DNA from: Calliopum simillimum | Lineage: Eukaryota; Arthropoda; Insecta; Diptera; Lauxaniidae | Reading direction: 5' to 3' | Assembly: GCA_951812925.1 (NCBI GenBank) | Contig: OX638372.1 | Location: 90,975,058 to 91,039,057 of the forward strand | Length of the DNA: 64,000 bases | Shown here: piece after piece, positions 21,836 to 34,335 of the stretch | Numbering within the stretch: position 1 is the stretch's first letter | Layout of the letters: the number at the start of each line of letters is the position of its first letter | Notes under the pieces: model-generated | The model's input: only the letters and a program-made list of their open reading frames with translations | Database searches by the model: none | What the model was told of the DNA's origin: nothing | Translations under genes and position numbers: made by a program

Positions 21836-23189
21836 CTTTTAAACAGAATTTGAATGACAATGGCAGATCTACAGTCTCGAACCTTCTTGATTTTTCTTCT
21901 TTCGCCTTGAGTTCCCTAGACTCTGGCTGCCAAGTTGACTGCGTCTATACAGACTTTAGCAAAGCATTTGACAAGTTACCTCATAGCTTAATTTTGTTTA
22001 AGCTCAAAAAGCTTGGATTTCCTTCCAACTTTGTCAGTTGGATTGAATCTTATTTATTAGATCGTTCCTATCAAATAAGATTTCGTAAAGTGTTATCTTC
22101 TCCATTTACAGCGTCCTCAGGTGTCCCTCAAGGCAGTCACCTAGGACCGTTACTACATATTTATCTTGGCTATAAATGATGTAACTCATATCATTAAGAA
22201 CTCTAATTTACTAGTTTATGCGGATGATATGAAAATTTTCAGGTCCGTGAGGGAAAATAACGATACTTTTCTGCTACAGTCTGACTTGGAAGAATTTGAA
22301 ATTTGGTGCTTTAAAAATAACTTGCATTTAAATCCTGATAAATGCCAAACCATTACATTTTCTAGGAAAAAAAGCAAAATAAAATATGATTATGTATTGA
22401 AAGACAAAAACATTTGTCGTGTTGATTTCATTAAAGACTTAGGTGTGCATTTTGATGACAAAATAACATTTAATGAACACATAAATCAAATATGCAAGAA
22501 AACAGCGTCTCTGCTTGGTTTTATTAAAAGGTGGGCCAAAGAATTTTATAATTCATTAGTAACGGTAACTTTATATAATACGATTGTGCGTCCTCACTTG
22601 GAGTATGCTAGTCAAATTTGGTCACTATTTTATAACGTTCATATTGATAGAATCGAAAGAATCCAAAAAAATTTTATTCGATTTATCTGAATGGCCTAAA
22701 TTGGGTCGATTCTTCAAATCTTCCTCCTTATGAGGATCGTTTGAAGCTTCTTAACATGCAGTCTCTAAGGGAACGCAGAGATAATGCAGATATTCTTTAT
22801 TTGCACCAACTCGTTTCTGGGTCTCTTGCTGCTCCAGAGCTATTAAACTATAATTTTTCAATACAAATCGGAGAAGTGATCGTAATTCTCCGCAATTATT
22901 TTATCAACCGGTTAGCAGAACTAATTATATGTTTTCCGCTCCTTTTAATCGCATGACAACCCTTGTTAATAATTGCGAATTCTATAATGTTAACTTGTCA
23001 AAAGGTCAACTCAAACTTAGATTGAAAAATAACTGTAGTTAACTGTCTTTGTCATCATTTAGATCGATTTTTTTTTGTCATATTTTGCGTATTTGCATGT
23101 TTTTTGTTAGTGTATTGTCCGAGCCAAACAGCATACAGGGTTAAATTTTTTCAAACATCCCATCTTTGATTTGAATAAATATTTATATG
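21836..23189 (+). pseudogene. Jockey-like non-LTR retrotransposon, 5'-truncated, RT and 3' end
   Basis: RT motifs run in order: GRSTVSNLLDF, CVYTDFSKAFDKLPH, SGVPQGSHLGPLL (to 22160), then after a frameshift LLVYADDMKIF (catalytic YADD at about 22216), NNLHLNPDKCQ and DLGVHFDDKITFNEHI, thumb region to 22690. A stop or shift near 22690 precedes the C-terminal part (SLRERRDNADILYLHQLV, 22741-22956). No RNase H follows, which fits the Jockey/CR1 group. Only the 3' half remains, typical of 5' truncation. LTR A is inserted at or near its 3' end, so the poly-A tail is not seen. Confidence 0.85.
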
Positions 23190-24015
23190 TGTTGTGAGTT
23201 TGCTAAGCACTTATTTCATAATTCATTCAAAAAGGAACCACTAAATACTTTTGTCCATACACCCTAATTAAATACAGAACATTCTTGTGATTGCGCGTCG
23301 ATTGATCGAGTTTCAACTAAAAGCCAAACCGTGGGATACCAAAATGAAATGTATCCAACATCGTCAAACGTGTGATTTAAATTTTAGTCAGAACAAATTA
23401 GAACACTAAATACACAAACAACATGCTTTTGCTATGGACACCTGAACGGAATGTGTCTGGCAATAGCATGGGAATCAGAAATCGCGTACGTGATAAGTCG
23501 TGGGATTTCAATTTTAGTTAAAGCAACTTAGAATACTAAATACACAAACAACATGCTTTTGCTATGGACACCTGAACGGAATGTGTCTGGCAAAAGCTTG
23601 GGAATCGGAAGTCGCGTACATGATCGAACCGATTGTTGTTTAGTTTTGCAAGCTCACAGCGTGAACTCTCCCCCGGAAGTTAGAACGAGCTCAGGTATGA
23701 AACGAGGAGAAAAGCTCGGTTCATGCAACTAAAAGCTCTTTCTAACTTTCCGATGATAATTAATAAATAGCGTAAGTAAATGAAGATCGAGGGTAGTTTA
23801 TTTTCTGAAGTGAAAACCAATAAAGGTTTATTAAGTTGTAAAAAATTACAGTGTGTGTTTCTTTTCATTCGAATTATTTGTGTGCAGCCGAAGTGTAGAT
23901 TTTCGGTGTTATTAAGAATAGCAAAGTGGCACTCAGTAAAGTCCGTGCAGCAGCATCTAGAGGTGAAATAGCACTACGTGGTTTCAACTACCACTGAAGA
24001 TATTGAACTACAACA
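23190..24015 (+). repeat. LTR A, 826 bp, with internal 130-bp tandem duplication
   Basis: Termini TGTTGTGAG...ACTACAACA. The segment beginning ACTAAATACACAAACAACAT occurs at 23405 and again at 23535. LTR C has the same duplication and the same length; LTR B lacks it. Primer site TGGCGCAGCCGGTAGGAT at 24018. Confidence 0.9.
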
Positions 24016-24193
24016 TTTGGCGCAGCCGGTAGGATTAATTGTTCCCTGCCTAGAGACTTTTGAAAAGGACTAGTGCTTAAGAATGATACGGGTTGTCGAG
24101 GGCTAGGATCAATGCTTGTGAGGTTTGATGGTTTAATGTCGGTTCTTGTTTTCGCTGAGGCAATTGAATGCATGTTTTGTGCTGAAGCGGGAT

Positions 24194-24473
24194 GTTGAGT
24201 TTCCTGATATATTTTAGTTTACTTTTTGTGTCGAATTTTGAGGTTCATCCACATCTAATGAGTTTATATCCTCACTGGATGAAAATTTAATCAAATTTGA
24301 TAAATCATTTATAGGAAAATTTCCGTCTTTAACAAAAGTTCCGTTCCGTTGAGTTTCCTGATATATTTTAGTTTACTTTTTGTGTTTATATCCTCACTGG
24401 ATGAAAATTTAATCAAATTTGATAAATCATTTATAGGAAAATTTCCGTCTTTAACAAAAGTTCCGTTCCGCGG
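24194..24473. repeat. Leader tandem repeat, about 155-bp period, two copies
   Basis: Units start TTGAGTTTCCTGATATATTT at 24194 and 24349 and end at GTTCCGTTCCG. The second copy here lacks about 30 bp. The other interior has two full copies (28970 and 29124). Confidence 0.85.
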
Positions 24474-25358
24474 AATTCATCGCTGGGACATAAACTATAT
24501 CTTTTAGTTTACATATATTAAATAAATTACAGTTGCCATACCCATTATTTGTATCATTCTTATGGTATGTGATTGTTTTCTATGTTTTTCCTTTAGTATT
24601 AAGTAATTTGGTTGTTGGGCATCCCACAATTGCCCTTCCTGTTTAATTATTTAAAATTGTAATTTATTTGTAACTAAATAATTATTTATATTTTTTATGT
24701 AAAATTCACTGTTTCTATTTCCATTGTAAATTGAATGTTAAAATTTAGTATTTATAGATAAGTTTTGAGAAGGATTTTGGTTTTAAATAAATTTTATAAT
24801 GTATTAAAATTTGAAATAATGTTGTTGTGGTAAATTTTTGATATATGGGGGGGGGGGGATTTTCATGACTGTGGTATGACAAGGTGAGTTGGTTTTAGTG
24901 AAGAGCATATCATGGGGACTATTTTTGCACCGGAAGTGATAGTCCAGGTTGGGTGGGCGCGCTGGGAGAAGACATCAGCTTCCCGCTTTCATGTGGTGGC
25001 TTAGTCTGATAGGAGGACTATGTGTGTGTGGTGGTAGTGGTGAGAAGTGTTTCGTGGTAGGACATGTAACCATATGGCCATTTTGCCATTTTCCTACATT
25101 TAATTCCCATACATGCCTGCAACTATATTTCATTGTTCCCACATATAAACCCGACTCCATACTAAAGTTTTTGCGCCTTCAGCAATTTATTTTTCCCCTT
25201 ATTTATTTTCCCACACAATTCTTTCTTTGCCTTTTTTTCTTTTCTATTTATTCATATTAAACATTTTCGCTTAGCTAGGAGAATTTCCGTATAAAATTAG
25301 CCCACACAATCATTATTCCATCAATCAGTTAAATCCGTCAGTTAATCAAGTTCAAATA

Positions 25359-25484
25359 ATGGATCTATCTCTAGACTGCTTCGATTGCCAGTGTGAGCAG
25401 GAGCTCCCTGGTATTCAGACAAGTGTGGTTGATTTCCTTGACGAGTGCGTCGAGGGAATCAACCAGACAAACTGGACACCATAA
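25359..25484 (+). pseudogene. Truncated copy of the family's Cys-rich 5' ORF
   Basis: Forty-one codons starting MDLSLDCFDCQ and ending NQTNWTP, then a stop. The sequence is nearly identical to the start of the ORF at 36144 and diverges right after the NQTNW block, where the deletion junction lies. See the entry at 36144 for the protein. Confidence 0.75.
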
Positions 25485-26007
25485 AAACGATACGACCGAC
25501 AATAGCGTACGAAAAGATGCAATATTCAAATGCCAATATAACTCTTCGAAGTTAAGATAAGACGTACGTGCTTTATGCATCAATAATATTTGCTGTAGGC
25601 GGCATAACAGTACCATGCATGCACATAAATTTAAATGAATTTATTCTGACACCTTTACTAAATATGAAATAAAGCGAGATCATGTTATTGCGAGTACACT
25701 GTAAATGAATTTACTTTTTAGAAGCAAAGTTTGAAACTACAAAATATTTACATATATAACATACCCAGAATTAAGAATGGAAATATAAGTATATGTACAT
25801 ATTTATTCCTGGAATTTTTAGCAAAGATAAAAATACCTTGTTTTTATGGTCCGGGACCTCAAATTACTTTAATAATGAAATATGGACATATATATATATT
25901 TATATATAAAAAGACACACTAAAAACAAAAAAAAAAAAAAAAACTAAATAAAAAAAAAAAATATATTTTAACATTAAATTAATCACTTGATTTAAAATTT
26001 AAACTAA

Positions 26008-26024
26008 ACGGAATGCAATGCCGT
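26008..26024. repeat. 17-bp conserved near-palindrome, copy 2
   Basis: ACGGAATGCAATGCCGT, followed by AATAGTGCTGAATGCATATA and AAAGGTTGCAAAATTA, a context shared with the copy at 46979. Confidence 0.85.
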
Positions 26025-28004
26025 GAATAAAATTATATTTGTATGCAGGAATAGTGCTGAATGCATATAAATATAAGAAAGGTTGCAAAATTATAGTAAT
26101 TAAAAAGATAACATTAGTAGATTTTTCAAGAGGAAAGATTAAGGATAAAATGCACTTAACGAAATGGAGTACAGACAGAGTGTATTCTGATCATATATAT
26201 GTAGGGAAAAAAAAAAGGAAAAAAAAAATAAAAGTTTAAGGAATTTAAAGATTTTAAGTTGAAAGATGTTAAGGCGTTATTTGTTTATAATGTTGTTAAA
26301 TAAAATCAAAGAACCAAAGTAAGACCTTAAAATTATAATGATTTAAAATTAAACTTAAGCTAAAACAAAAAGGAAAAGTAAAGAAATCAATTATTAATTA
26401 ATAAGTCTCGTAATATAGAAATATGCAAAATATACTTTAATAAATTAAACATTTAAAATAGAATCAAACTTAAAATTCGGGAAAATGATTTAAACTAAAT
26501 TTAAACATGATTAAAAAACTTACTGAAATCTTAAAAAAATACTATAAGAGATATTAGTACTTATTAATTAGAGGTATATGATTCATGGTTTATACATCAG
26601 AACAAGAAGAAAAATAGAGGGAACGAGTACAGCAGAAGACACCGTTAACAACAAAATCCGTAAAAGAAGACAACAAGAACCTATAAAGGAATCCGAAAGG
26701 GAAAATACATTGCCATCAACGTTACTTGTTGATATAAACACAAAAAGAGAGGTCAACAAGAACCAATCGAATGCAGAAGAAGCCGATTCTTCAACGGGCT
26801 GTCAAAAATTTTATATGACAACCAAACAGCAGAAAGCAGGAAATCCAGAAAAGCTCATTTTCCAGATTATCAAGAAAACAGACAGAAATCAAGAATAAAT
26901 CAATACTGAGAACACTCTTCAAACAAACTGCAAAAGAGTCATCATCAGAGCAACTCAAAATAAATAACTTAATACATCAAACGAAGCAAGCAGTGAACTA
27001 CTACAATTATCTCCAATATCAGTAATGGGGTCAGCCAGTTAAGCCGAAATACTTAAAGCAAGTAAGCGAAGTTTGTAGAACAACGCATCAAGAAAGCCAA
27101 GCCTATAGCATCAAAGTCAACAAGAAGAATTCCCAGTTATACTCAACAGAATACAGCAGCTTGACTTTCATAGTCCGAAGAACCAAAACAGAATTCAAAA
27201 CCGACCAAATTATATGAGAAGATGAAGAAATTGACGCTGAAATACTTAATCAAAACAATCATAAAACAAAAGATCAACAATATAAAGTACCAACAAGCTG
27301 AAGTAAAAAACGCAATAGGAAACCCATAATAAATGCGGCCAGAGATATTATCGATACACACAGAAAACTGACGCAGATCACCGGAATTCGAAGCTGATCC
27401 ACAGTTGTGTGACTAAATAAAATGGCGAAAATCAAGAAAAATAGACCATCAGAGGAAATGTATATAGCATCCAAGGTTAATCAATGACGTCCAGTGCAAC
27501 GCCGTGCACACAGCAGAATTACTACAACAGCAATGTATTTCCCAGAGAAGAGGCAAAACCAACATCCAACCTGAAGACATCAATACAGAGCCGAACTAGA
27601 CGGAGTAACCAAGGTCAAGCCATGAATCAATTAGGAAAAATTTTATTTTTTTTCTACATACTACAAAGTAGTTAAAGTTTATTTATTTAAAGTTCTAAAA
27701 CATGAAAATTTAAATACATGTCAAAAAATTGTGAATCAAGTAGGAAAAATTTGATTTTTTTTGATACATTTCAAAAATTAGCAATTAATTAAGAAAATTT
27801 AGAAGGAATTTTATTTTAATTAAATTAACACAATTTAAAAATGAAAATCCATAAAAGGGGAAAAAAAAAAATTAAAAAATTTTATTGATTTTTTTTTATA
27901 TAATACAAAATATTTAGAGTATATTTAAATTCATTCTAATGAAGAATCATTCAATAATAATGTTGAGATAATTATAAGACTTAAGGTAAAGAAAATATGG
28001 TCAC

Positions 28005-28032
28005 GAAAAAGTTACCTAACGATAACTTTTTC
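28005..28032 (+). promoter_or_regulatory. Stem-loop before the polypurine tract, interior 1
   Basis: GAAAAAGTTA, eight-base loop, TAACTTTTTC: a perfect 10-bp stem ending eight bases before the purine tract at 28041-28052. Confidence 0.8.
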
Positions 28033-28052
28033 TTTTCCTAAGAGGGGAGGGA

Positions 28053-28748
28053 TGTTGTGAGTTTGCTAAGCACTTATTTCATAATTCATTCAAAAAGGAA
28101 CCACTAAATACTTTTATCCATACACCCTAATTAAATACAGAACATTCTTGTGATTGCGCGTCGATTGATCGAGTTTCAACTTAAAGCCAAACCGTGGGAT
28201 ACCAAAATGAAATGTATCCAACATCGTCAAACGTGTGATTTAAATTTTAGTCAAAACAAATTAGAATACTAAATACACAAACAACATGCTTTTGCTATGG
28301 ACACCTGAACGGAATGTGTCTGGCAAAAGCTTGGGAATCGGAAGTCGCGTACATGATCGAACCGATTGTTGTTTAGCTTTGCAAGCTCACAGCGTGAACT
28401 CTCCCCCGGAAGTTAGAACGAGCTCAGGTATGAAACGAGGAGAAAAGCTCGGTTCATGCAACTAAAAGCTCTTTCTAACTTTCCGATGATAATTAATAAA
28501 TAGCGTAAGTAAATGAAGAACGAGTGTAGTTTATTTTCTGAAGTGAAAACCAATAAAGGTTTATTAAGTTGTAAAAAATTACAGTGTGTGTTTCTTTTCA
28601 TTCGAATTATTTGTGTGCAGCCGAAGTGTAGATTTTCGGTGTCATTAAGAATAGCAAAGTGGCACTCAGTAAAGTCCGTGCAGCAGCATCTAGAGGTGAA
28701 ATAGCACTACGTGGTTTCAACTACCACTGAAGATATTGAACTACATCA
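28053..28748 (+). repeat. LTR B, 696 bp, without the 130-bp duplication
   Basis: Starts TGTTGTGAG and ends ACTACATCA (one change from ACAACA). It is 130 bp shorter than LTRs A and C because the ACTAAATACACAAAC segment is present once. The primer site follows at 28753. Confidence 0.9.
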
Positions 28749-29924
28749 TTTTTGGCGCAGCCGGTAGGATTCCTAGCACAACCAAAATGTTGTGTAATTT
28801 TTCGGAGGATTAATTGTTCCCTGCCTAGAGACTTTTGAAAAGGACCAGTGCTTAAGAATGATACGGGTTGTCGAGGGCTAGGATCAATGCTTGTGAGGTT
28901 TGATGGTTTAATGTCGGTTCTTGTTTTCGCTGAGGCAATTGAATGCATGTTTTGTGCTGAAGCGGGATGTTGAGTTTCCTGATATATTTTAGTTTACTTT
29001 TTGTGTCGAATTTTGAGGTTCATCCACATCTAATGAGTTTATATCCTCACTGGTTGAAAATTTAATCAAATTTGATAAATCATTTATAGGAAAATTTTCG
29101 TCTTTAACAAAAGTTCCGTTCCGTTGAGTTTCCTGATATATTTTAGTTTACTTTTTGTGTCGAATTTTGAGGTTCATCTACATCTAATGAGTTTATATCC
29201 TCACTGGATGAAAATTTTATCAAATTTGATAAATCATTTATAGGAAAATTTCCGTCTTTAACAAAAGTTCCGTTCCGCGGAATTCATCGCTGGGACATAA
29301 ACTATATCTTTTAGTTTATATTAAATAAATTACAGTTGCCATACCCATTATTTGTATCATTCTTATGGTATGTGATTGTTTTCTATGTTTTTCCTTTAGT
29401 TTTAAGTAATTTGGTTGTTGGGCATCCCACAATTGCCCTTCCTGTTTAATTATTTAAAATTGTAATTTATTTGTAACTAAATAATTATTTATATTTTCTA
29501 TGTAAAATTCACTGTTTCTATTTCCATTGTAAATTGAATGTTAAAATTTAGTATTTATAGATAAGTTTTGAGAAGGATTTTGGTTTTAAATAAATTTTAT
29601 AATGTATTAAAATTTGAAATAATGTTGTTGTGGTAAATTTTTGGTATATGGGGGGGGGGGGATTTTCATGACTGTGGTATGACAAGGTGAGTTGGTTTTA
29701 GTGAAGAGCATATCATGGGGACTATTTTTGCACCGGAAGTGATAGTCCAGGTTGGGTGGGCACGCTGGGAGAAGACATCAGCTTCCCGCGTTCATGTGGT
29801 GGCTTAGTCTGATAGGAGGACTATGTGTGTGTGGTGGTAGTGGTGAGAAGTTTTTCGTGGTAGGACATGTAACCATATGGCCATTTTGCCATTTTCCTAC
29901 ATTTAATTCCCATACATGCCTGCA
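28749..29924 (+). other. Interior 2 of the composite, leader part left of the Gypsy insertion
   Basis: Primer site, two leader repeat copies (28970, 29124), a G run near 29650 and a leader almost identical to 24016-25110. The ORF-like stretch at 29752 parallels 24949 and is not convincing as a gene. It stops at TGCA (29921-29924), the target of the Gypsy insertion, and continues at 35908. Confidence 0.8.
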
Positions 29925-30210
29925 AGTGGCATATGTGTGGATAATGTATCTAATGACATAAACACATTCCCACTATAAATGCTGACACAAGCGTCTGCAA
30001 TATTAAAGCTCTTCGTAGAAATGCATTATACTCGTAGCATCAGCTATGGGAAACAATGAATGCATTTGCTACAAGCAGCGCTGCAAACGTTTGTGCTAGC
30101 ATAAATAAACTCTTTTGTTATTTTTAAAATTAAGAAGAATCAGAATAAACTCAACTTTGAAACCGAAACAACGTGTTGATTATTTGTACTGATTATATTC
30201 CTATATTACT
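29925..30210 (+). repeat. 5' LTR of the young Gypsy element
   Basis: 286 bp, starts AGTGGCATATGTG and ends CCTATATTACT. AATAAA-like signals lie near 30104. The primer site TGGCGCAGTCGG overlaps the last base (30210-30221). Confidence 0.92.
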
Positions 30211-30269
30211 GGCGCAGTCGGATTTAAACGGACCTACGTTTAAAAAATAAGAAGAAAAATAAAAAATAG

Positions 30270-31133
30270 ATGAACTTAGAGAATTTATTTTCAAATTTGA
30301 CCTTAAACGAGAAAAAAAATAAAATGTCCGAAAAACGGGAAATGTTTATTGAAAGTATAAAAACGGTTATTCCGTTTACGGGAAAAAAATCGGAATTAGC
30401 ATTCTACATAACGTGTGTAGAATCCGCGTTACAAATCATTAACGACCTTACGCCGAATGATAAGGTGGCGCTGTTCAATTACATATTGCGAACGATCCAG
30501 GGTCCGGCATTGGATATTATTCGACGAGAGCAACCCAACGACTGGGGTTCACTGAAGGAGAACTTAATAACTGAATTCGGGGAGCACTCTTCACCAGGAA
30601 CACTTATCATAAGGATGGGTAATATTAAATTTAAAGGTAGTATTAAAAATTTATACAGTGAAATCAATGCTGCGTTATGCACTATAAACGATACTATAAA
30701 ATTAAATGTTACCGATGGAAATGAAAAAGTTTTTTTTGCAAATGAAGCAAATAAAACGGCTGTTAAAATTTTTAAGCGTGAATTACCAAAACACATAACT
30801 GCAGCATTGAACGCTAGAGAAATAACTAAGTTGTCTGAAGCTTACAAAATTTTGAAAGAGGAGGAATTATTCGAATCAAATTCATATGAAAATCGTAACA
30901 ATTTTAACACGAATAATAATTATCGAAATTCAAACTACCGGGTACAAAATTTTTCGCGACAAAATCAACGGTGGCAACAACCAAACCCATTTGCAAATAG
31001 ACCAATTAAAAGACAAAATGAATACGACTCCAATCAGTCACGTATAAGACGTTACGGTGTACCCTCTCCCATGGACACTGATAGTGGAAATTTTCATGTC
31101 GAGGCCTCGGAGAGATTCCATACCTTAAATTAA
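30270..31133 (+). CDS. gag: Gag of the young Gypsy element
   Basis: 287 aa, intact. The product forms the capsid that packages the element RNA. The N-terminal two thirds is helical capsid-like sequence (for example FIESIKTVIPFTGKKSELAF at about 29-48); the C-terminal third is Asn/Arg/Gln-rich and basic, replacing a zinc knuckle, as in 17.6/297/gypsy-type gags. ATG 30270 is the first after the primer site; a second in-frame ATG (residue 19) follows closely. A slippery A AAT TTT heptamer lies at 31088-31094, 39 bases before the stop, allowing entry to pol. Confidence 0.85.
   Translation: MNLENLFSNLTLNEKKNKMSEKREMFIESIKTVIPFTGKKSELAFYITCVESALQIINDLTPNDKVALFNYILRTIQGPALDIIRREQPNDWGSLKENLITEFGEHSSPGTLIIRMGNIKFKGSIKNLYSEINAALCTINDTIKLNVTDGNEKVFFANEANKTAVKIFKRELPKHITAALNAREITKLSEAYKILKEEELFESNSYENRNNFNTNNNYRNSNYRVQNFSRQNQRWQQPNPFANRPIKRQNEYDSNQSRIRRYGVPSPMDTDSGNFHVEASERFHTLN
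31088..31094 (+). promoter_or_regulatory. Predicted -1 ribosomal frameshift site, gag to pol
   Basis: Heptamer A AAT TTT in the gag frame (X XXY YYZ pattern). After a -1 slip the pol frame is open through to the protease DTG. A short perfect palindrome CGAGGCCTCG (31100-31109) follows after 5-6 bases. Confidence 0.7.
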
Positions 31134-34100
31134 ACACAAACAACAAAGAAATAGCAATGCTTGTGGATACGGGATCGTCCATAAGTTTAATTCAACCTAA
31201 TGTTTTTATATCTCCGATCACTCAAGTAGATCCCATTAAAATAAAAACCCTTACTGGCTGGACAATACTAAATAAAATCCAATATCTAAACGAACCAACC
31301 TTAGTATCAGGTAATCTAAAATTCTACGTCTATGATACACCTAATAAATTTGATGGACTTATCCGACAAGATATTTTGAAAGTGCTAAACGCCAAAATAG
31401 ACTTTAGGAAAAACAATATAGAACTTAATGGGAAACTTTTCGACATGTATCCCTTAAACGAGGAGGATAGGTATAAAATTCAATTGAAGAAAGTAAATAT
31501 ATTTATCGAAGAGGAGCCTTTTGAGTTACGAATTGACCACCTTAACAGTGAAGAAAAATTAAAACTTAGCAAGTTATTGAGAGACTATCGTGATCTTTTT
31601 TATTTTGAGGGGAAGAAATTAACATTTACGAACACAATCAAACACAAAATAGTAACCAAGCACGAAAACCCCATTTATGTTAAGTCATATCGTTATCCTC
31701 AAGTTCACAAAACGGAAGTTAATCGTCAAATTAAAGAAATGTTGCAACAGGGTATAATTAAGCACAGCCAATCTCCTTATTCCGCACCATTGTGGGTGGT
31801 GCCTAAGAAAGTAGATCCATCGGGCAAAAGAAACTGGAGAATAGTGATAGATTATAGAAAACTTAATGATATAACGGTGAACGATAAGTTTCCAATCCCA
31901 AATATAGACGACATATTAGATAAACTTGGACGTTGTAATTATTTCACAACCCTAGATTTAGCGAAGGGATTCCTTCAAGTAGAATTAGACGAAGGCAGCA
32001 GAGCTAAAACTGCTTTCTCCACGCAAGATGGGCATTACGAATTTACACGTATGCCGTTTGGGCTTAAGAATGCGCCCGCCACATTCCAACGTCTGATGAA
32101 TTCAGTCTTGGGAGACCTTGTTGGAAATCACTGTATGGTTTATCTTGACGACATTATTGTCTTTAGCACCTCTCTTCAAGAGCATATATGCTCACTGAAA
32201 AAAGTATTGCAAAAACTTAAAGAAGCGAACTTAAGAATACAACTAAATAAATGTGAATTTTTCAAAAGAGAAACTGAGTTTTTGGGCCATGTGGTAACGC
32301 TGACGGTATCAAGCCCAATCCAAACAAGATTTCTGCAATTTTAAATTTCCCTTTACCGAAAACGGAAAAACAAATTAAAGAATTCTTGGGACTAGCTGGC
32401 TTTTACCGAAAATTCATACGAGATTTCGCCAAAATCACGAAGCCTTTAACAAAATGCTTAAAAAAGGGTCAAAACGTGACCCATCAGAATAGCGAATATA
32501 TTCAAGCAGTTGATACAATAAAAACTCTAATAACAAATGATCCGGTATTAAAGTACCCCGATTACGAAAAGCAATTTACCTTGACGACGGATGCCTCTAA
32601 TACTGCATTGGGAGCCGTCCTTAGTCAATTAGGGCATCCTATCTGTTTTGCGAGTAGGACACTCAATGAACATGAACTGCACTACTCGACGACAGAAAAA
32701 GAATTGTTGGCTATTGTATGGGCCACTAAATATTTTCGGCCGTACTTGTATGGACGAAGATTTATGATTAATAGCGATCATAGGCCCCTACAATGGCTAC
32801 ACAATATGAAGGAACCCAATTCAAAATTGCAACGGTGGAAAATACAACTCAATGAATATGATTTTGACATAAAATATGTCCCGGGAAAAGAAAATCATGT
32901 TGCGGACGCACTGTCTAGAATTACAACCGAAGTATGTAACTGTAATGATGCATCATCAGTTATGGCTACAGTTCATTCGGCATGCGAGGATAACTCGGAT
33001 CTTATTGCAATTTCCGAAAGACCTCTAAATGTTTTCAGGAGACAGTTCGTTTTTATAAAATCCGATAGAAATAGTGAAAAATTGAAAATAATCTTTAAAA
33101 GTACAAGAAACCTGATTTTTTATGAAAATATGACCGAAAATTTTGCCAAAGAAGTCATACTAACCAAATTGGCAGGTTCCGTAAGTGCAGTATATTTTGA
33201 GAACTCTGATGATTTCATGACTTTTCAAACAGTATATTCAAAACTTGTAAAGCAATCCAATAATAACAAAGTTTATAGAGCAATGAAAATTTTACAAGAC
33301 GTTACAACTTTTGAAAGATTCAAAGAAATTATTCTAACAATTCACTTGCAAGGATTACATCAGGGGATAGACAAAACTCAGTTAGAATTCAGAAAATCTT
33401 ATTACTATCCAAATTACTTAACAGAAATATCAAAAATTTTAAATGCTTGTGAAATTTGCAATGCATGTAAATACGATCATATCACAGCCAAGCTCCCATT
33501 TAAAATAACGCCTCCTATATACGAAACAAGAGAAAAGTATGTTATAGACATTTGGAAATGGGACAAAGAGTCCTTCCTCACGTGTATTGACGTTTTCTCA
33601 AAATTCGCCATGGTAGAAAAAGTGTCCAATTTGACCTGGTTAGAGGCTAAGCGCGTATTATTAAAAATTTTTAATTGTATGGGACCTCCAAAACAACTAA
33701 AAACGGACCAAGATAGTGGCCTCATCAACATTAATTTATAGGACTGGTGTAGGAATTTAAATATTGAAGTTGAGATCACGACAAGCAAAACAGGCATAGC
33801 CGACATAGAGAGATTCCATAAAACATTAAATGAAAAGCTTAGAATAATCAATACTGCCTCAGATAAAGAACTAAAACACAATGCACTTGAGCAAGTACTT
33901 TTCACGTATAACCATACTATTGTTCACTCAACGACTGGACAAACGCCGTATAACATTTTCTTTAATAAACTTTCACCCTCAAAAAACACACAAGCCTTAA
34001 AGGAACAAAGGATAGGAAATTCGAATAAAACCAGGAAATCATATGATATTGACACAAACTTTGTACATGCGGATAATGCACGAAAAAGGCTACCTAAGAT

Positions 34101-34335
34101 AAGAAACCCCTTTACAAAAGTCCATGTAATGTCTTCTGATCAGAGAAGAAATCATTTTAGTGTTAGGTTCAAAAACCGTATATCAAAAAAATATAAGTCA
34201 GCTTTTAAACGTAAAAAAAAGTTTAACTTTACTAATTCTTCTAGGGCACGCAACCAAGATCCTCAGAACACTAATTCTACTAACGCTACTAACAACGATT
34301 GCCTCTCAAATGATACAAATACAGGAAATCTCTAA
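31088..34335 (+). pseudogene. pol: Pol of the young Gypsy element (protease, RT, RNase H, integrase)
   Basis: Protease MLVDTGSSISLIQP at 31157. RT has RIVIDYRKLND, RMPFGLKNAPATFQ and catalytic YLDD at 32141-32152. After a frameshift near 32310 the frame continues with AGFYRKFIRDFAKI and RNase H (LTTDASNTALGA near 32580). Integrase has an HHCC zinc region (33343-33470), catalytic Asp residues in YVIDIW and KTDQDSG, and the Glu in DIERFHK beyond a TAG at 33739-33741. The basic C-terminus runs to 34335, overlapping env. The frameshift and the TAG should prevent full-length synthesis; all else looks preserved. Confidence 0.85.

Larger units (their letters stand above)
24016..28052 (+). other. Interior 1 of the composite element, coding regions deleted
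   Basis: After the primer site come the leader repeats, a G run near 24847 and a leader nearly identical to interior 2, up to the small gag-like ORF at 25359. From about 25485 it differs: AT-rich sequence with the 17-bp near-palindrome at 26008, then a long 3' region (26560-27660) resembling those of elements G and E, a stem-loop at 28005-28032 and the purine tract AGAGGGGAGGGA. Pol and env are absent. The ORF-like stretches near 26578, 27143 and 27484 have no recognisable features. Confidence 0.7.

Noticed and set aside
24847..24858. G-quadruplex at the G run in the leader (also near 29650)
   Set aside because: It is a single homopolymer of about 11 G, not four spaced runs; evidence is too thin to call a regulatory structure.
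24949..25260. ORF in the leader of the composite element (and its copy at 29752)
   Set aside because: The two copies diverge in frame and end; composition is that of leader sequence and no motif is present.
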